Shown: piece by piece, positions 54,077 through 64,000 of the stretch | Numbering within the stretch: the first letter of the stretch is position 1 | Layout: each line of letters begins with the position of its first letter | NCBI GenBank assembly: GCA_032622095.1 | Contig: CP136063.1 | Location: 178,975,956-179,039,955 of the forward strand | Length of the DNA stretch: 64,000 nt | Source: Siphonodentalium dalli | Taxonomy: Eukaryota > Mollusca > Scaphopoda > Gadilida > Siphonodentaliidae | Reading direction: 5' to 3' | Position numbers and translations under genes: made by a program | The notes under the pieces: model-generated | Seen by the model: only the letters and a program-made list of their open reading frames with translations | What the model was told of the DNA's origin: nothing | Database searches by the model: none

Positions 54077-55046
54077 CATACTAAGATATCCCTACAATCC
54101 AGTACATTCTCAATATCTACCTGAGTGCATCAGTCATATTTCCTTGTCACTGGCTGGGTACCAGTCTGTGCATGGTTTTCTATATTTAGTGCTGGTTTTT
54201 CCAGCAAAAATGGTGAATTTTATCCCCCAAATTCAAATGTTGTGTGTGGTTTGAGAAGAATTGCCTCACTAAGAACTCATTGACATACAGAGATTTAGAA
54301 CAATTAGGAGGTCTTGTTGACAATTTTTGCATGCTACTAACCAAAATGGCAGCAAATTCTTGTGTTTCATTTGACTGATGTTTGAGCGTTGTTATATCCA
54401 TGTTAGTTTAGACATTTATGTTGATAAAATAACCGGAGGCCAAAGCACTACATTGTGTGAAATAGTTCATTCTAGTGAGACTTTCCAAAATTAGTGAACA
54501 AAATAATATGTTAAGATAAAAGTGGGTTCGCCAAACCCTACACAAAAAGAGTAATCACTAATTCATACTCTGCCATTTGTATCATTCTAGCAAGACAGCA
54601 CTTTTCATTGTGTTACTGATCACACAAAGCATACAAAGAATACCCTCAAATAGAGCTTTGCTGAATTAGAAAATTAAATCCCTTGGCGAGCTTTATTATA
54701 AAAAGTGTGTTAAGGATCATAAGATGAGAAAAAATAAATCAACTGCAGAGATTAATTATAAAATGTGTGTTAAGGGTCATCACAGAGACTAATTTTGAAG
54801 TAGGTTTACCTGGACTGTTAATTATTTACACCTGGGTCAGCACACCTGAGAATGAATCCATATTAATTGGAGCTGACTGTGGTATATTTAAGTGTGTCTA
54901 TATCTATCTGGATATAGAAGGGACATAAAGCCATGCTTTGAGTTTGAGACTTTAAACAGACATCGATGTATCATTTGAACAGCCAAAATTATGTATACAG
55001 GATCAGGAACTTAAGTCATAATTTGCTCGATAATGGCAGCAATATA
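54077..55046. other. Unassigned stretch
   Basis: About 1 kb; ATTATAAAA(A/T)GTGTGTTAAGG occurs near 54697 and 54757, a small local duplication. Nothing else. Confidence 0.5.
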
Positions 55047-55259
55047 CAGTAATGCCCTAAGTAATCGACTCCTTAAACACAGCAGAATTATGGGTAACTT
55101 TTCAGGATTTAGTCAGAAATATGGCTTGTTGCCATTCATTGGACAGCTCTCCCTGAGAGCTTTCCGATGAATGGCAACAAGCCATATTTCTGACTAAATC
55201 CTGAAAAGTTACCCATAATTCTGCTGTGTTTAAGGAGTCGATTACTAAGGGCATTACTG
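55047..55259. mobile_element. Family B MITE, complete, TA-flanked
   Basis: CAGTAATGCCCTAAGTAATC ... GATTACTAAGGGCATTACTG. It shares the ACACAGCAGAATT variant (one less C) with the copy at 14945, so the two may be a sub-family. Confidence 0.92.
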
Positions 55260-55363
55260 TATCATAGCATTTTTCCAGCTGCTTTCAAGTTTTTTGCACA
55301 AAAACCAGCAAACATGTCTCTTTATTCATACCATATCGGAATAGACTAACAATGAATGCTCTT

Positions 55364-55627
55364 TATCCCTTTCTATACTAAATACTCATTGAAGAGTATA
55401 GTTATAATCCTTTGGAAATTTTCTCATAATAAGTTCAACAAAACGACCATAGGTCATTTGATTGATTAATTTATTATCTGAACATTTCCCACCAATGAAT
55501 ATTAATCCTTCTGCAAGTAATATTTTATGCCCTCTGCTAATATTTCCTGAACACTCCTCCAAATGAATATAGAACATTCCAAAACTTACTTTTGAATAGG
55601 TGAATCCATTTAGTATAGAAAGGGTTA
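55364..55627 (-). mobile_element. Family F MITE, reverse
   Basis: TATCCCTTTCTATACTAAAT-ACTCATTG ... AGTTCAACAAAACGACCATA / TATCTGAACATTTCC ... GGTGAATCCATTTAGTATAG-AAAGGGTTA. The TTAA at both ends is altered. Confidence 0.85.
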
Positions 55628-55698
55628 TTGTTTCATTCTGAAGGAAAAAAAATAAAAACAATCTGGACCTGATTTGTCTAAGTTCTATGACTTGAGAA

Positions 55699-56752
55699 AA
55701 GCTGCTTTCACATACATGTACATGCGCTTAACGCATGCGTTTTACGCATCGGTACGCGCATCGTTTCAGTCTCCAATGTTATCACTGGGGCTTTCACATA
55801 CCATCTGCAAAACGCGCGCACGTGCGTGTGCGCACAACTTTTCGCTCCGAGACCGAAAACCTATCCGCTTTGAGCACAGGCGGACAGGGGTATTCGGTGC
55901 GATGTCATAATCATGGGATATACCGCAGATATTTTGTGATGTTTACGAATGAGAATGCTATTATGTGCAGGGGCGTATGATAGCTGGCACCATGTTATCT
56001 ATTCTTGGGTCAAATTAAACAAGAATTAAATAATTGTGATGGCAATTATAGGTCAAAATATACATTAAATGACATACATGTAGAATGCCATGGTTTTGTG
56101 GGAAGTTAGCATTTTTGCTAGCAGTCTCGCATATAGAAGCATAGGTATACCAGGTATACCATGCCTAAAAAGAATAGGTACGACACTTGTTTTGACGAGG
56201 AACTTATTGATTCAGTACGGAAATCTGACCACCTCTTCAATCCTAAAAATATTGGATACCACGATGCACAGATGTCCCAAAATTCATGGGAAACTATTAT
56301 AAACGACATGAAGAACTCGGGACATGGAGAATATGAAGGCAATTAAGCTCTCAGTGCATGCATGATGGCAGGGTGACACAGTGTGTATAGTATTTGTTGT
56401 TTATTTTGGGGAGGGTGGTTCATCAGTTGTTTTAACTGACGTTATAAATTCAAGTCAACATCAATATAGATTCAATATTCACTATACCATAAATCAGCAT
56501 TTGGTATGTCGGTATTTCTGTTAAATATATCAATATCATGGGATATATTACCAAATTATATTGCTAAACGTCCTCGTCGCCGGGGGAATCCATGGTGAAA
56601 GGACAATATGTAAACACAAATAATTCTTCGAGCATCCGCTAACGGACGCGTGTGCGCAGATGTAAACCGTGCTATGTGAAAGCTCTACGCGCACGTACGC
56701 CTAACGCATCCGTAAAACGCATGTGTTAAGCGCACGTATGTGAAAGCAGCTT
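55699..56752 (+). mobile_element. Element P, ~1.05 kb TIR element carrying a MADF fragment
   Basis: AAGCTGCTTTCACATACATG, GCGCTTAACGCATGCGTTTT-ACGCATCGG at left; CCGTAAAACGCATGTGTTAA-GCGCACG, TATGTGAAAGCAGCTT at right. A second subterminal pair follows (GGGGCTTTCACATACCATCT / GATGTAAACCGTGCTATGTG). The ends are much richer in CG than the flanks. TSD not evident. MADF cargo suggests PIF/Harbinger, whose members encode a Myb/SANT-like second protein; inference. Confidence 0.7.
56161..56346 (+). CDS. Partial MADF (Myb/SANT-like) domain protein of element P
   Basis: A 61-codon frame starting ATG at 56161. Residues 12-50 match the MADF pattern: acidic start, LIDSVRKSDHLFNP (15-28), a Tyr-His-Asp turn (33-35), and the conserved tryptophan at 43 in NSWETIINDM. 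MADF domains bind DNA and are usually ~85 residues, so only the N-terminal half is here; the frame then drifts to a stop (GHGEYEGN). The basic start MPKKNR could help nuclear entry. Either the rest lies in lost exons or the domain is truncated. It probably descends from the DNA-binding protein of the transposon rather than a host gene, since it lies wholly between the TIRs. Confidence 0.6.
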   Translation: MPKKNRYDTCFDEELIDSVRKSDHLFNPKNIGYHDAQMSQNSWETIINDMKNSGHGEYEGN

Positions 56753-56882
56753 AAGTCTCTTTCATCATAAAAAGTATTTCACATAAATTATCAACCTATA
56801 AAAGTCAATACAAAAATATTTCATACAATTATCAACCTAATTTGATGCTTTGAATCGGGTCAGAGCGTGAGACAAGCGAGCA
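56753..56882. other. Short unassigned spacer with a local repeat
   Basis: ATTATCAACCTATAAAAGTC and AATTATCAACCTAATTTGAT, ~45 bp apart. Confidence 0.5.
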
Positions 56883-57045
56883 GTAACCCTTTCTATACTG
56901 AATGGATTCTCTCCCTCAGTTATAAAAGTATACATTGGAATGGTCTGTTGCCGACGACAGCTGAAAAGATAATAAATGTACAGAAGGATTCATTTTCATT
57001 TGAGGGATATGTTCAGATAATAAGTTCAAGAAACGACCACCAAAT
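56883..57045 (+). mobile_element. Family F fragment
   Basis: GTAACCCTTTCTATACTGAA ... ATACATTGGAATGGTCTGTT ... GTTCAGATAATAAGTTCAAG-AAACGACC. The right half is replaced by the adjacent minisatellite. Confidence 0.85.
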
Positions 57046-57138
57046 TATGTATATATGTAATTAAACTATGTATATGTAATCAAGTATGTATATGTAATTA
57101 ACTATGTATATGTAATCAAGTATGTATATGTAATGAGG
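57046..57138. repeat. Minisatellite, ~18-20-bp unit, five copies
   Basis: TATGTATATGTAATCAAG and TATGTATATGTAATTAAC alternate. Confidence 0.9.
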
Positions 57139-57839
57139 GAGAAGGCATATATTTTGGTCCGAACTCATCGATAATTCACAGAAAAACCAGAATTTGCATC
57201 AGAGATGCAGGGTCGAGTTACGGTAGCTACGTGAAACATGGGCCTGGAATGAAAATGCATCAATCGTAACTGGCCATCATACACAACACTGAATGTTGAG
57301 GAAGTCTGACATTCACATACCGGTAAAAGAACCTAATTAAGGACCATAACTCTGCCCACAATACGCGGACCTGGCTGGTTTTCAAACCTCGATCAAGACA
57401 TTGTTGAGGATGTCACATAAACAGAATAGCAACAAAATCAATTAATATTTGTTTAAGTTATTGAGCTAACGCAATCAAAATTCACAAAAATGAACTAATT
57501 AAGCACTGTTACTCTGCCCACAATACATGCACCTGGTTGGTTTTTTAACACAATCAAGATAGTGCTGAGTAAGTCTCAAATACCGAATATCAACGATTGA
57601 GATTTGTTCAAGTTATCAGACTATAATGCTATCTGTAGATGCCCGCAGCCTGCCCGTCGCAAACTGACCTCGCCAAACTATATGCCATGCGATCTTCATG
57701 CAAGTACCACCCTTTATTGACTCTGATGTGGTAATTTATATAAGCCTTTCTGATCTCGAGGAATATAAAGTCCGAATAAAAATTATTGCACATATTTATC
57801 GACTTATGATTGCCGAAAAAAAGGCATGAACGTGACTAA
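57139..57839. other. Old repeat-like, unassigned
   Basis: Two related phrases ~180 bp apart (AACTCTGCCCACAATACGCG and TACTCTGCCCACAATACATG, each followed by ACCTGG(C/T)TGGTTTT) suggest two units of a tandem array similar in period to the HINE arrays. No ends seen. Confidence 0.45.
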
Positions 57840-58700
57840 AGTGAGAATTAAGTGTCAATGACATTGTAGCTCAACTTTGGAGGTGTCAATTTTATCCCGA
57901 GCAGACAATAGAATGATAAAGAATATTAAAGGAAAGCCAAGTGAAGGGTTCAAATTTGAAATCCAAGATGGCTGCTGGCGGCCATGTAGGGTGTGCTGAA
58001 GTGTTTAGTCATGCAAAGAGTACCGGTAAAATCAAAGATGGCAGCCATGCAGTGGCCAGTTTCAAAAACATTCGGAAAATATTAGATGGCTCCCATTTAG
58101 TGTTCACCCTGAAGATCTTTATCAAGTTGGATAATAATCGGGTAAATGATGTATCTGTAGGGTGCGTCAAAGATTTATTGATGCAATGAGTAAAATCCAA
58201 GATGAAAATCATTCAAATTTGATAGTTCCATCTAGAGGTGATCCTACACATGCAAGTAAATTTTTAAAACATTTCTCAAATAAATGAGGGCTGCAGTGTG
58301 TGCCAATGGATTAAAATTTGAAATCTATGAACGAATTTCGAAAAAAATTGATGGCTCCAATCAAGATGCCACCCCAAAGAATAATATGAAGTTTGGTGAT
58401 GATCGGATGGGGTATGTGATCTGCAGGGTGTGCCAAAGGATTTAGTCATGCAAAGATTGCCAATGAAAAATCATTCAAATTTGATAGCTCCCATCTAGAG
58501 GTGATCCTAAACATGCCTGTAAATTTTAAAAACATTTCATAAATTTTGGTGACAATCGGATGAGGGGTGAGGCCCATAGGGTGTTCCAAAGGAAACTGTT
58601 GACGGATCATGGGTGGACGGATTGACGCACCATGCACTGATGACAGACACCAACCCATGGCAATAACTCAAACTTAATTTTGTAAAGTTGAGCGTAAAAA
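57840..58700 (+). mobile_element. HINE/pearl-like family D, diverged, both ends present
   Basis: GTGTCAATGACATTGTAGCT-CAACTTTGG at left; units with ATCCAAGATGGCTGCTGGCG, ATGGCTCCCATTTAGTG, CTCCCATCTAGAGGTGATCC; GTGGACGGATTGACGCACC; right end CTCAAACTTAATTTTGTAAA-GTTGAGCG. The central units resemble 20520-21060 more than 31350-32130, so D has sub-families. Confidence 0.8.
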
Positions 58701-59153
58701 AAGATGAGTAGCCAGACATAACGTGATTCATTGAATATGATAGACTAGTTAATTCAACTTGAAAGACTAAGTACCTATAACATAATAAGGAAGGTGGTGA
58801 AAACAACTTCCACTTGAATAACAATGCTAAAATTACATGCCAAGATGCCTGACTGATTAAAATTAGCAGGTAGCCTTACATTATACTTTGACCCATATAA
58901 CTTCAATACCTACGTGAACTCAAACTGGAGGCTTTGTTTGAGAAATTAAATTAACATTTTATACTGGGTATATACTGAGGAGCAAGAAATAAAAGCATAC
59001 TTGAGTTATCAAACAATTTGTCTCTTATGATCATTGAGGGAACACAGGTATGCCATTGAGGATAATTATCATATCATTAACATCTGCTCATCAGGCCATA
59101 GTTTTTCATAAATGATAATAATTTAAATATATTATCTGACATGATCTGATCTG
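58701..59153. other. Unassigned stretch
   Basis: Nothing recognised. Confidence 0.5.
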
Positions 59154-59161
59154 TTCAACAT

Positions 59162-59414
59162 CAAGCCTTGAAATAGTGTGTCTGTCATTTGCAGAATGAG
59201 GTTCCCAGAGGGTGCATTTAGTGATGCTACCCCACATAGTGGGCTAGCATCACCAAATTCACCTATGGGAACCTCATTCTGCTGAGGTGTAAGCAGAATG
59301 AGGTCCCCAGAGGGTGAATTTGGTGATGCTAGCCCGCTATGCGGGGTCACATCCCTAAATTCACCCTCTGGGGACCTCATTCTGCAAATGACAGACACAC
59401 TATTTCAAGGCTTG
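59162..59414. mobile_element. Family C element with exact 8-bp TSD
   Basis: TTCAACAT at 59154-59161 and 59415-59422. Ends CAAGCCTTGAAATAGTGTGT and ACACACTATTTCAAGGCTTG. Two short-form palindromes joined by CTGCTGAGGTGTAAGCAG. Confidence 0.95.
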
Positions 59415-59461
59415 TTCAACATACAGATCAGAACAAAAACAGAATTGTGTGTCTCAAATAT

Positions 59462-59682
59462 TTAACCCTTTCTTTACTAAATACTCATTGATGAGTAGTT
59501 CCCTTAGAAAAAGTTCAGATAATTAGTTCAACAAACGACAATAGGTTGTTTGTTGAACTTATTATCTGTATATTTTCCAATTAATAGGAATGATTCTGTA
59601 CTAGTATTATCGGTCGTCGAAAACCACTCCAAATGAATAATAGACCATTCCATTAATATAATTCTATAACTGAGTGTTAGAC
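59462..59682 (-). mobile_element. Family F MITE, reverse
   Basis: TTAACCCTTTCTTTACTAAA-TACTCATTGATG; GTTCAACAAACGACAATAGG / TTGTTTGTTGAACTTATTAT; AATGAATAATAGACCATTCC. The far terminus is eroded at element K's border. Confidence 0.85.
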
Positions 59683-59714
59683 AAAGTCATCTTGGTACAT
59701 AACAGCTTGGGATA

Positions 59715-61078
59715 AGTGTTCGAGCTGTCGACAAATTGGCCAATGGCCATTTTTTTCCGAAATTGGCCAATAAAAATTTCATTTGGCCAAACTTTTTGCC
59801 AAACATTTTTATACACTGAATAGATTTAGGCGACGAAAGCGGGTTTCTTACTTTGGAAATATCGTACCATTAGAACCCAAATTAATTTTGTAACTGGAGC
59901 ATTGATTGAATGGCGACGTTTGTACAAAAGGGACACTACACAACTCTTTGACATCTATAATCCAGTATAATCAGTGTTTTTTTTTGTGTGTTTATATATG
60001 CTTTGAAGAGAGTTGTTATGAGTGAGTGCAATGAATATTGAATTTAAAACACTAATTGGCAAAACACTTAATTTGTACACTGGTTATGTATTTTTTTGTT
60101 GATGAGTCAGTCTGTAAGATTTAATACGTAAATGCATTATCCCATAATTGGATGTACAAGAGAGTCTGTTACGTAATGTGTCATAAACTGCCTGCTGTCT
60201 AATAACAACCTGGCTTCACATCATAAACAAGTTAATATGAATACAATAGATATTCAACAGTTATCACCTCACGATAATAAGCAACATTTGTTTTTATCTC
60301 GGCAAGCCTTGAAATAGTGTGTCTGCCATTTTCAGAATGAGGTCCCCAGAGGGTGAATTTAGTGATGTTACCCCGCATAGCAGGCTAGCATCACCAAATT
60401 CACCCTCTGGGAACCTCATTCTGCTGAGGTGTAAGCAGAATGAGGTCCCCAGAGGGTGATTTGGTGATGCTAGCCCACTATGCAGGGTAGCATCACTAAA
60501 TTCACCCTCTGGGGACCTCATTCTCTGCAAATGACAGACACACTATTTCAAGGCTTGTATCTCGGCGAAATTTGCAATGACAACACAGCTCATTACTTTA
60601 TTAGTTGGCGACCCTGATGTGATTGCATTTGGTTAAGCAGATTTATGTGATTATAATTATATAGACTGTTAGTTTCATTGTTTGCATTGATGGCCCAGCC
60701 ATTTCTGACTTCAATTTCCACCGTACTTTTTGTATATGGTCAGATATGAAAACTCATCATATTTTGCATAAACCAATGTTGACTTATGTCAATTGATTTG
60801 TCTTTAACGAGTGACATAACGTATACCTACATGTATTTGTTCATATAATATTATGCTTTTAAAGTTATTTTAATTATGTTTTTATTCTGAACAAATGCTT
60901 ATAACAAATATTTTAGTCATCAATTATAAACAGCCCAGAAAATGAGGATGTAATTTGTCCAAAGTTGTTTTAATTATAGGCCAAAAAACATTTGGCCGAA
61001 GTTTTTTTTAATTTGGCCAATAAAATTTTCATTTGGCAAAACTTTTGGCCAAAGATTTTTCAGTCCAGCGTGAACACT
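59715..61078. mobile_element. Element K, 1.36 kb, exact 10-bp TSD, split by C
   Basis: GCTTGGGATA at 59705-59714 and 61079-61088. Ends AGTGTTCGAGCTG and the reverse of CAGCGTGAACACT, then TTGGCCAA-rich arms (TTGGCCAATAAAAATTTCAT at left; the reverse orientation at right has TTGGCCAATAAAATTTTCAT as a near-direct match, so the inner arms are partly direct repeats). A 9-10-bp TSD is Mutator-like. No transposase ORF. Confidence 0.8.
60303..60557. mobile_element. Family C element nested in K, exact 8-bp TSD
   Basis: TATCTCGG at 60295-60302 and 60558-60565. Ends CAAGCCTTGAAATAGTGTGT ... AAGGCTTG. Same two-palindrome form as 59162-59414, joined by CTGCTGAGGTGTAAGCAG. Confidence 0.95.
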
Positions 61079-61179
61079 GCTTGGGATATCGGGTGGGATG
61101 ATGCTGTTTTTCGACCGACTCCTACCCCGTTGCTCTTCTACAATGAACATTACGCAATGCCCAGAATCGTAATATTCAA

Positions 61180-61368
61180 GAATATCTATTACTGATTATT
61201 CATTCACATCTTGTTGTTCTATAACTACTACTGCATACTACCATTCTCATAAACTTTCACTGCATCAGGCATGCATTCCATACATGGAAACGATTTATAA
61301 AGTCATCATGGGAAAGCCACCTCATCCCAGAAATAAAATATGTGTTGAGTTCCAGAGATGTAAATCTG
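61180..61368. mobile_element. Element M fragment
   Basis: CTGATTATTCATTCACATCT, TACATGGAAACGATTTATAA, GTCATCATGGGAAAGCC and CCAGAGATGTAAATCTGATA parallel 26925-27095 of element M. The right TIR is replaced by an F element. Confidence 0.65.
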
Positions 61369-61601
61369 ATAAGTAAATCACTGATGAGTTGTTATCCGGT
61401 AAGAAATGTACGGATAAATTATAATAAGTACAACAACTTATTGTCTGAACATTTCCCTGCAATAATTAAGACTCCGTCTGTACTCTTGTTATTTGATGTC
61501 TGCCTATTTTTCCTGAACACAGTCCCAAATGAAAAATAGACCATTCCAATGTATACTTTTATAACTGAATGGGAGAATCCATTTAGTATAGAAAGGGTTA
61601 A
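61369..61601 (-). mobile_element. Family F MITE, reverse
   Basis: CACTGATGAGTTGTTATCCG, ATAATAAGTACAACAACTTA-TTGTCTGAAC, AAAAATAGACCATTCCAATG, GGGAGAATCCATTTAGTATA-GAAAGGGTTAA. Confidence 0.85.
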
Positions 61602-62532
61602 AAGAGACAGCTTTTTTCTGTTCATACACAGCATGAAGAAATGAAAACCTAGGGAAACCGAGCAGGTAAAGCCTCACACGCTAGCAACCCAATATTCTTT
61701 ACATGTCGCATACAATAAAGAAGGTTTGTTAAGTTCACTGGACAGTAAACCAGACTGGGGCATGGATCTATTGTTGACGAGCATTAAGCCTAGGAAACCT
61801 CGCCATGTCTCATTAATCTTATATACATAATTTACATATGCTAATTTTATCAGCCAGGTTAGTGCCCTTTTAAGTGTTTCTGAATCGCTGATCACTGAAC
61901 TGTGTAGTTTTTCTCACAGCATCTTATTTTAGTATATATCACTTGTATTATGAGTGTAACAATTGAAGTATTGATCGATGCGCTGTCTTTAAACTTTCAA
62001 ATGCTAGCCATGATTATTCATATCAAGATTTATCAGTGTGAGAAAATAGTAAACTTTGAAGGTTGACGCATTCATGGAAAAGTATGAAGCCTGAGTATAA
62101 TTTTCCAAAGGGTTTTGGTCAAAATGACCTTCACAATTATGATTGGGTAGGTCATTCTGAAATTGAGGAGGTCAAAATTAAGAAGCTACAAGCAATATTT
62201 TAAACTAGCTGAAACAGGCTCCATTTGGCTTTATTCAGCGACATTTGTGCCCCCTTGCACACATTTTGAACTTTTAAACATATTGATTTCGAAAGACTAA
62301 TATTTATTATTCTTCTCAAAACAATCCAGGAGAAAGAGAAAGATTTGGTGTTACACATATATTACTTAACAAATGTTTTCAAAAGATATAAGTTCATTTA
62401 AAGAACACAGCTACATCACAGTTGAACAGTGTAAGATTTTAACAATAGTAACATTTTGTGTCTCAGTAAATGGTAACAAAAATATGAAAACAAACAGAAG
62501 CTCCTGTTGTCTGGTCTGTCTGACAAATCGTA
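61602..62532. other. Unassigned stretch
   Basis: The minus frame at 61674-61895 (ISDSETLKRALTWLIKLAYV) has no recognised domain. Nothing else. Confidence 0.45.
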
Positions 62533-62601
62533 CGGTAATGCCCTAAATAATTACTACTTAACCACAGCAGAATTAGGAGTTGATTATTTAGGGCATTACT
62601 G
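62533..62601. mobile_element. Family B MITE, 69-bp deletion derivative
   Basis: CGGTAATGCCCTAAATAATT ... CCACAGCAGAATTAGGAGTT ... GATTATTTAGGGCATTACTG, TA-flanked. Only the outer arms remain. Confidence 0.85.
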
Positions 62602-63234
62602 TATATGTTAGACCCATGAATCAAAACAGCGAGTTCATGGAAGAGATATACCATCATTAAGAATCAAGCAAAAAAGATCAAATTTATTTTGCCCCTCAAT
62701 AACATTAATCGAAACAAAGAATTATTTCTTAATTAAGATGAGCATGATATATAAATAGAGGATCTACAACGAGTCCCCAGTTTATAGCGGAATTTACAAA
62801 ACGAGTCCAGTAAATTAGGTCTGGACCGAGCATTTGGTTATATACTGGGGATGAGTTATAGATTCTATTTATTACTTGATCAAAAACACACTTATATCAA
62901 CAAATGGGACGCGAAACTAACATCGGCTTCTATGAGACATGTGATGACGTTTGCCTGCATGAAGAAATAGTCCCAGATAAATAAAGACTCTTTGGCGTAT
63001 TTAATGGCGTATATTTAATGACATAACTTTTCTAACTCTTCATTCATTATAGTTAGTTGGAAAATATATTGGAAGCCATAGTATTTTGAGACGTAGCAAT
63101 ACAGAATGTAAACAGATGACAAACCGGAAGTCAAAGGTCACCTGGCACTATTTCCTGTTCCTTTAATATCACAATTTATAGAATGGGTTTATTGAATGGA
63201 ATAAGGGTAGGATCATGTAATAAATACATGTATG
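62602..63234. other. Unassigned stretch
   Basis: Nothing recognised; ATTTAATGGCGTATATTTAA is a small local repeat. Confidence 0.5.
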
Positions 63235-63341
63235 AACCCTTTATTTACTAAATACTCATTGATGAGTTGTTCAAATAGGAAATGTTCAGATAATAAAGCT
63301 AGGTCATTTGTTGAACTTATCATCTGAACATTTCCCATTAA
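63235..63341. mobile_element. Family F MITE, central deletion
   Basis: GAACCCTTTATTTACTAAAT-ACTCATTGATG; AATGTTCAGATAATAAAGCT; GGTCATTTGTTGAACTTATC-ATCTGAAC; TTTCCCATTAA. The TGGATTCTCCC half is missing. Confidence 0.75.
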
Positions 63342-63430
63342 CCCTTTGAACCCGACTGGCCGCAAAAGCGGCCAGCCAGAAAACGTTCATACACCTGACT
63401 GGCCGCTTCAGTGACATCATAAACCTATGT
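63338..63430. mobile_element. Possible end of another TTAA element
   Basis: TTAACCCTTTGAACCCGACT then hairpin GGCCGC-AAAA-GCGGCC and a second CTGACTGGCCGC. The start resembles piggyBac-like termini; the other end is not seen in the window. Confidence 0.45.
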
Positions 63431-64000
63431 AGCATGTGTATACATGTTATAACCATTGGTATATTCACTTATATCTATGTAAATGATCCCAAGGAACTTC
63501 AACAGTTCCATGGGTGCATGTGTATGAGTTTGTTGCCGACTAGTTGGGGTAGAAAAACATGTGCATGCGCACAGCGCAGCATTCAACAAACGTACATTAT
63601 TTGAAGCGATTCGGGTAAAGCTCTATATTGTTGCGCGGTTCGCAGGATTGTAGAAAGACACCATTTCGATCACTCTTTTTGGTTTAAATTAGTATTGAAT
63701 ACATAACCAGTGCTATGTTCTGTCATATGCGAGGAAGGCGCACGCAGTTTCTTATATGAGTCGATTTGTTTCGCGCATGCGTATAGGATAAAATGATAAA
63801 TGTATGGATTTTTGTGAAATGATACAATCACATCAAGGATCTCCATAGTACATAAATTTGCGTTATACAGCTGCACGTTTTGACATTGCACCAAAGTAGT
63901 ACTGTGGAAATGAATTGCATGGTCACAATACCATCTAGTCCGATCTACTTGAACATTTGAACATGACCATCACCGTGCCTTTTAGGCGATTTCTAAAACT
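63431..64000. other. Unassigned stretch
   Basis: Less AT-rich, with GCATGCGC phrases. The minus frame at 63670-63894 has no recognised domain. Confidence 0.45.

Noticed and set aside
55674-55910. 78- and 81-codon ORFs at the left end of element P
   Set aside because: They run across the TIR and its CG-rich hairpin, and no motif is present.

Overview
The window looks like nuclear DNA of a marine invertebrate, most likely a lophotrochozoan and probably a mollusc. The reasons are an AT-rich, intron-like landscape, almost no open reading frames with protein character, and a repeat fauna that resembles molluscan genomes: tandem-unit elements ending in an ACGG-type microsatellite and a hairpin (the layout of oyster 'pearl' elements and Helentron-associated HINEs), and a tRNA-derived SINE with a mollusc-like tail. 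The organism call is an inference; no host marker gene settles it. I see no rRNA, no tRNA gene, no CRISPR and no operon-like structure.

Host genes: only one stretch reads convincingly as host coding sequence, a 3'-terminal exon on the minus strand (37022-37218, 64 codons after a splice acceptor, product not recognised). Everything else with coding character belongs to mobile elements: the broken C-terminal end of a non-LTR retrotransposon (4722-5737), a decayed Lys/Pro-rich ORF in an 872-bp insertion (12168-12845), a partial MADF/Myb-SANT-like domain inside a ~1.05-kb TIR element (56161-56346), and a 29-nt exon-like segment with a perfect donor site present in both TIRs of a 2.4-kb element (43863-46238).

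Repeats fill much of the window. I use local labels, defined by terminus and target-site duplication (TSD). TTAA group (piggyBac-like): A (AGGGGTACTGTACACT), F (CCCTTTCTATACTAAAT), G (CCCTTTCATGACGG), H (CACTTTCAGTGCC) and a 1.1-kb element at 21064-22159. TA group (Tc1/mariner-like): B (CAGTAATGCCCTAAA), about 15 copies, mostly ~213-bp near-perfect hairpins. 8-bp TSD group (hAT-like): C (CAAGCCTTGAAATAGTG), short and long forms. HINE/pearl-like: D, E and L, each with 160-195-bp tandem units, a GGAC/GACG microsatellite and a terminal hairpin. Others: I and J (small palindromic elements), K (10-bp TSD, TTGGCCAA-rich), M (GTCTCTTTGAAAAGCCG), N (CACTGTCGGATACC, 5-bp TSD), O (3.8-kb foldback), P (MADF carrier), Q (TTA TSD) and R (GGTCCGGTCC TIR).

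Layout. 0-10 kb: A, G and F copies, the LINE remnant between 340-bp direct repeats, and simple repeats. 10-15 kb: a 31-bp minisatellite, the ORF-bearing insertion inside an F copy, and an I element. 15-23 kb: dense B, A, C, G, D and H-like copies plus a 282-bp tandem duplication. 24-25 kb: HINE L. 26-31 kb: M, then a SINE split by Q, itself split by R. 31-37 kb: C split by D, and F, G, B, J copies next to the host exon. 37.7-38.4 kb: HINE E. 38.4-43.8 kb: the least repeat-rich part. 43.9-46.2 kb: element N. 46-52 kb: B, C, G, H, and element O splitting a B copy. 52-64 kb: F, G, B, P, D, and K split by C. The nesting gives relative ages: SINE older than Q older than R; C older than D; A older than B; B older than O; F older than the ORF insertion; K older than C; D older than the 21064-22159 element.
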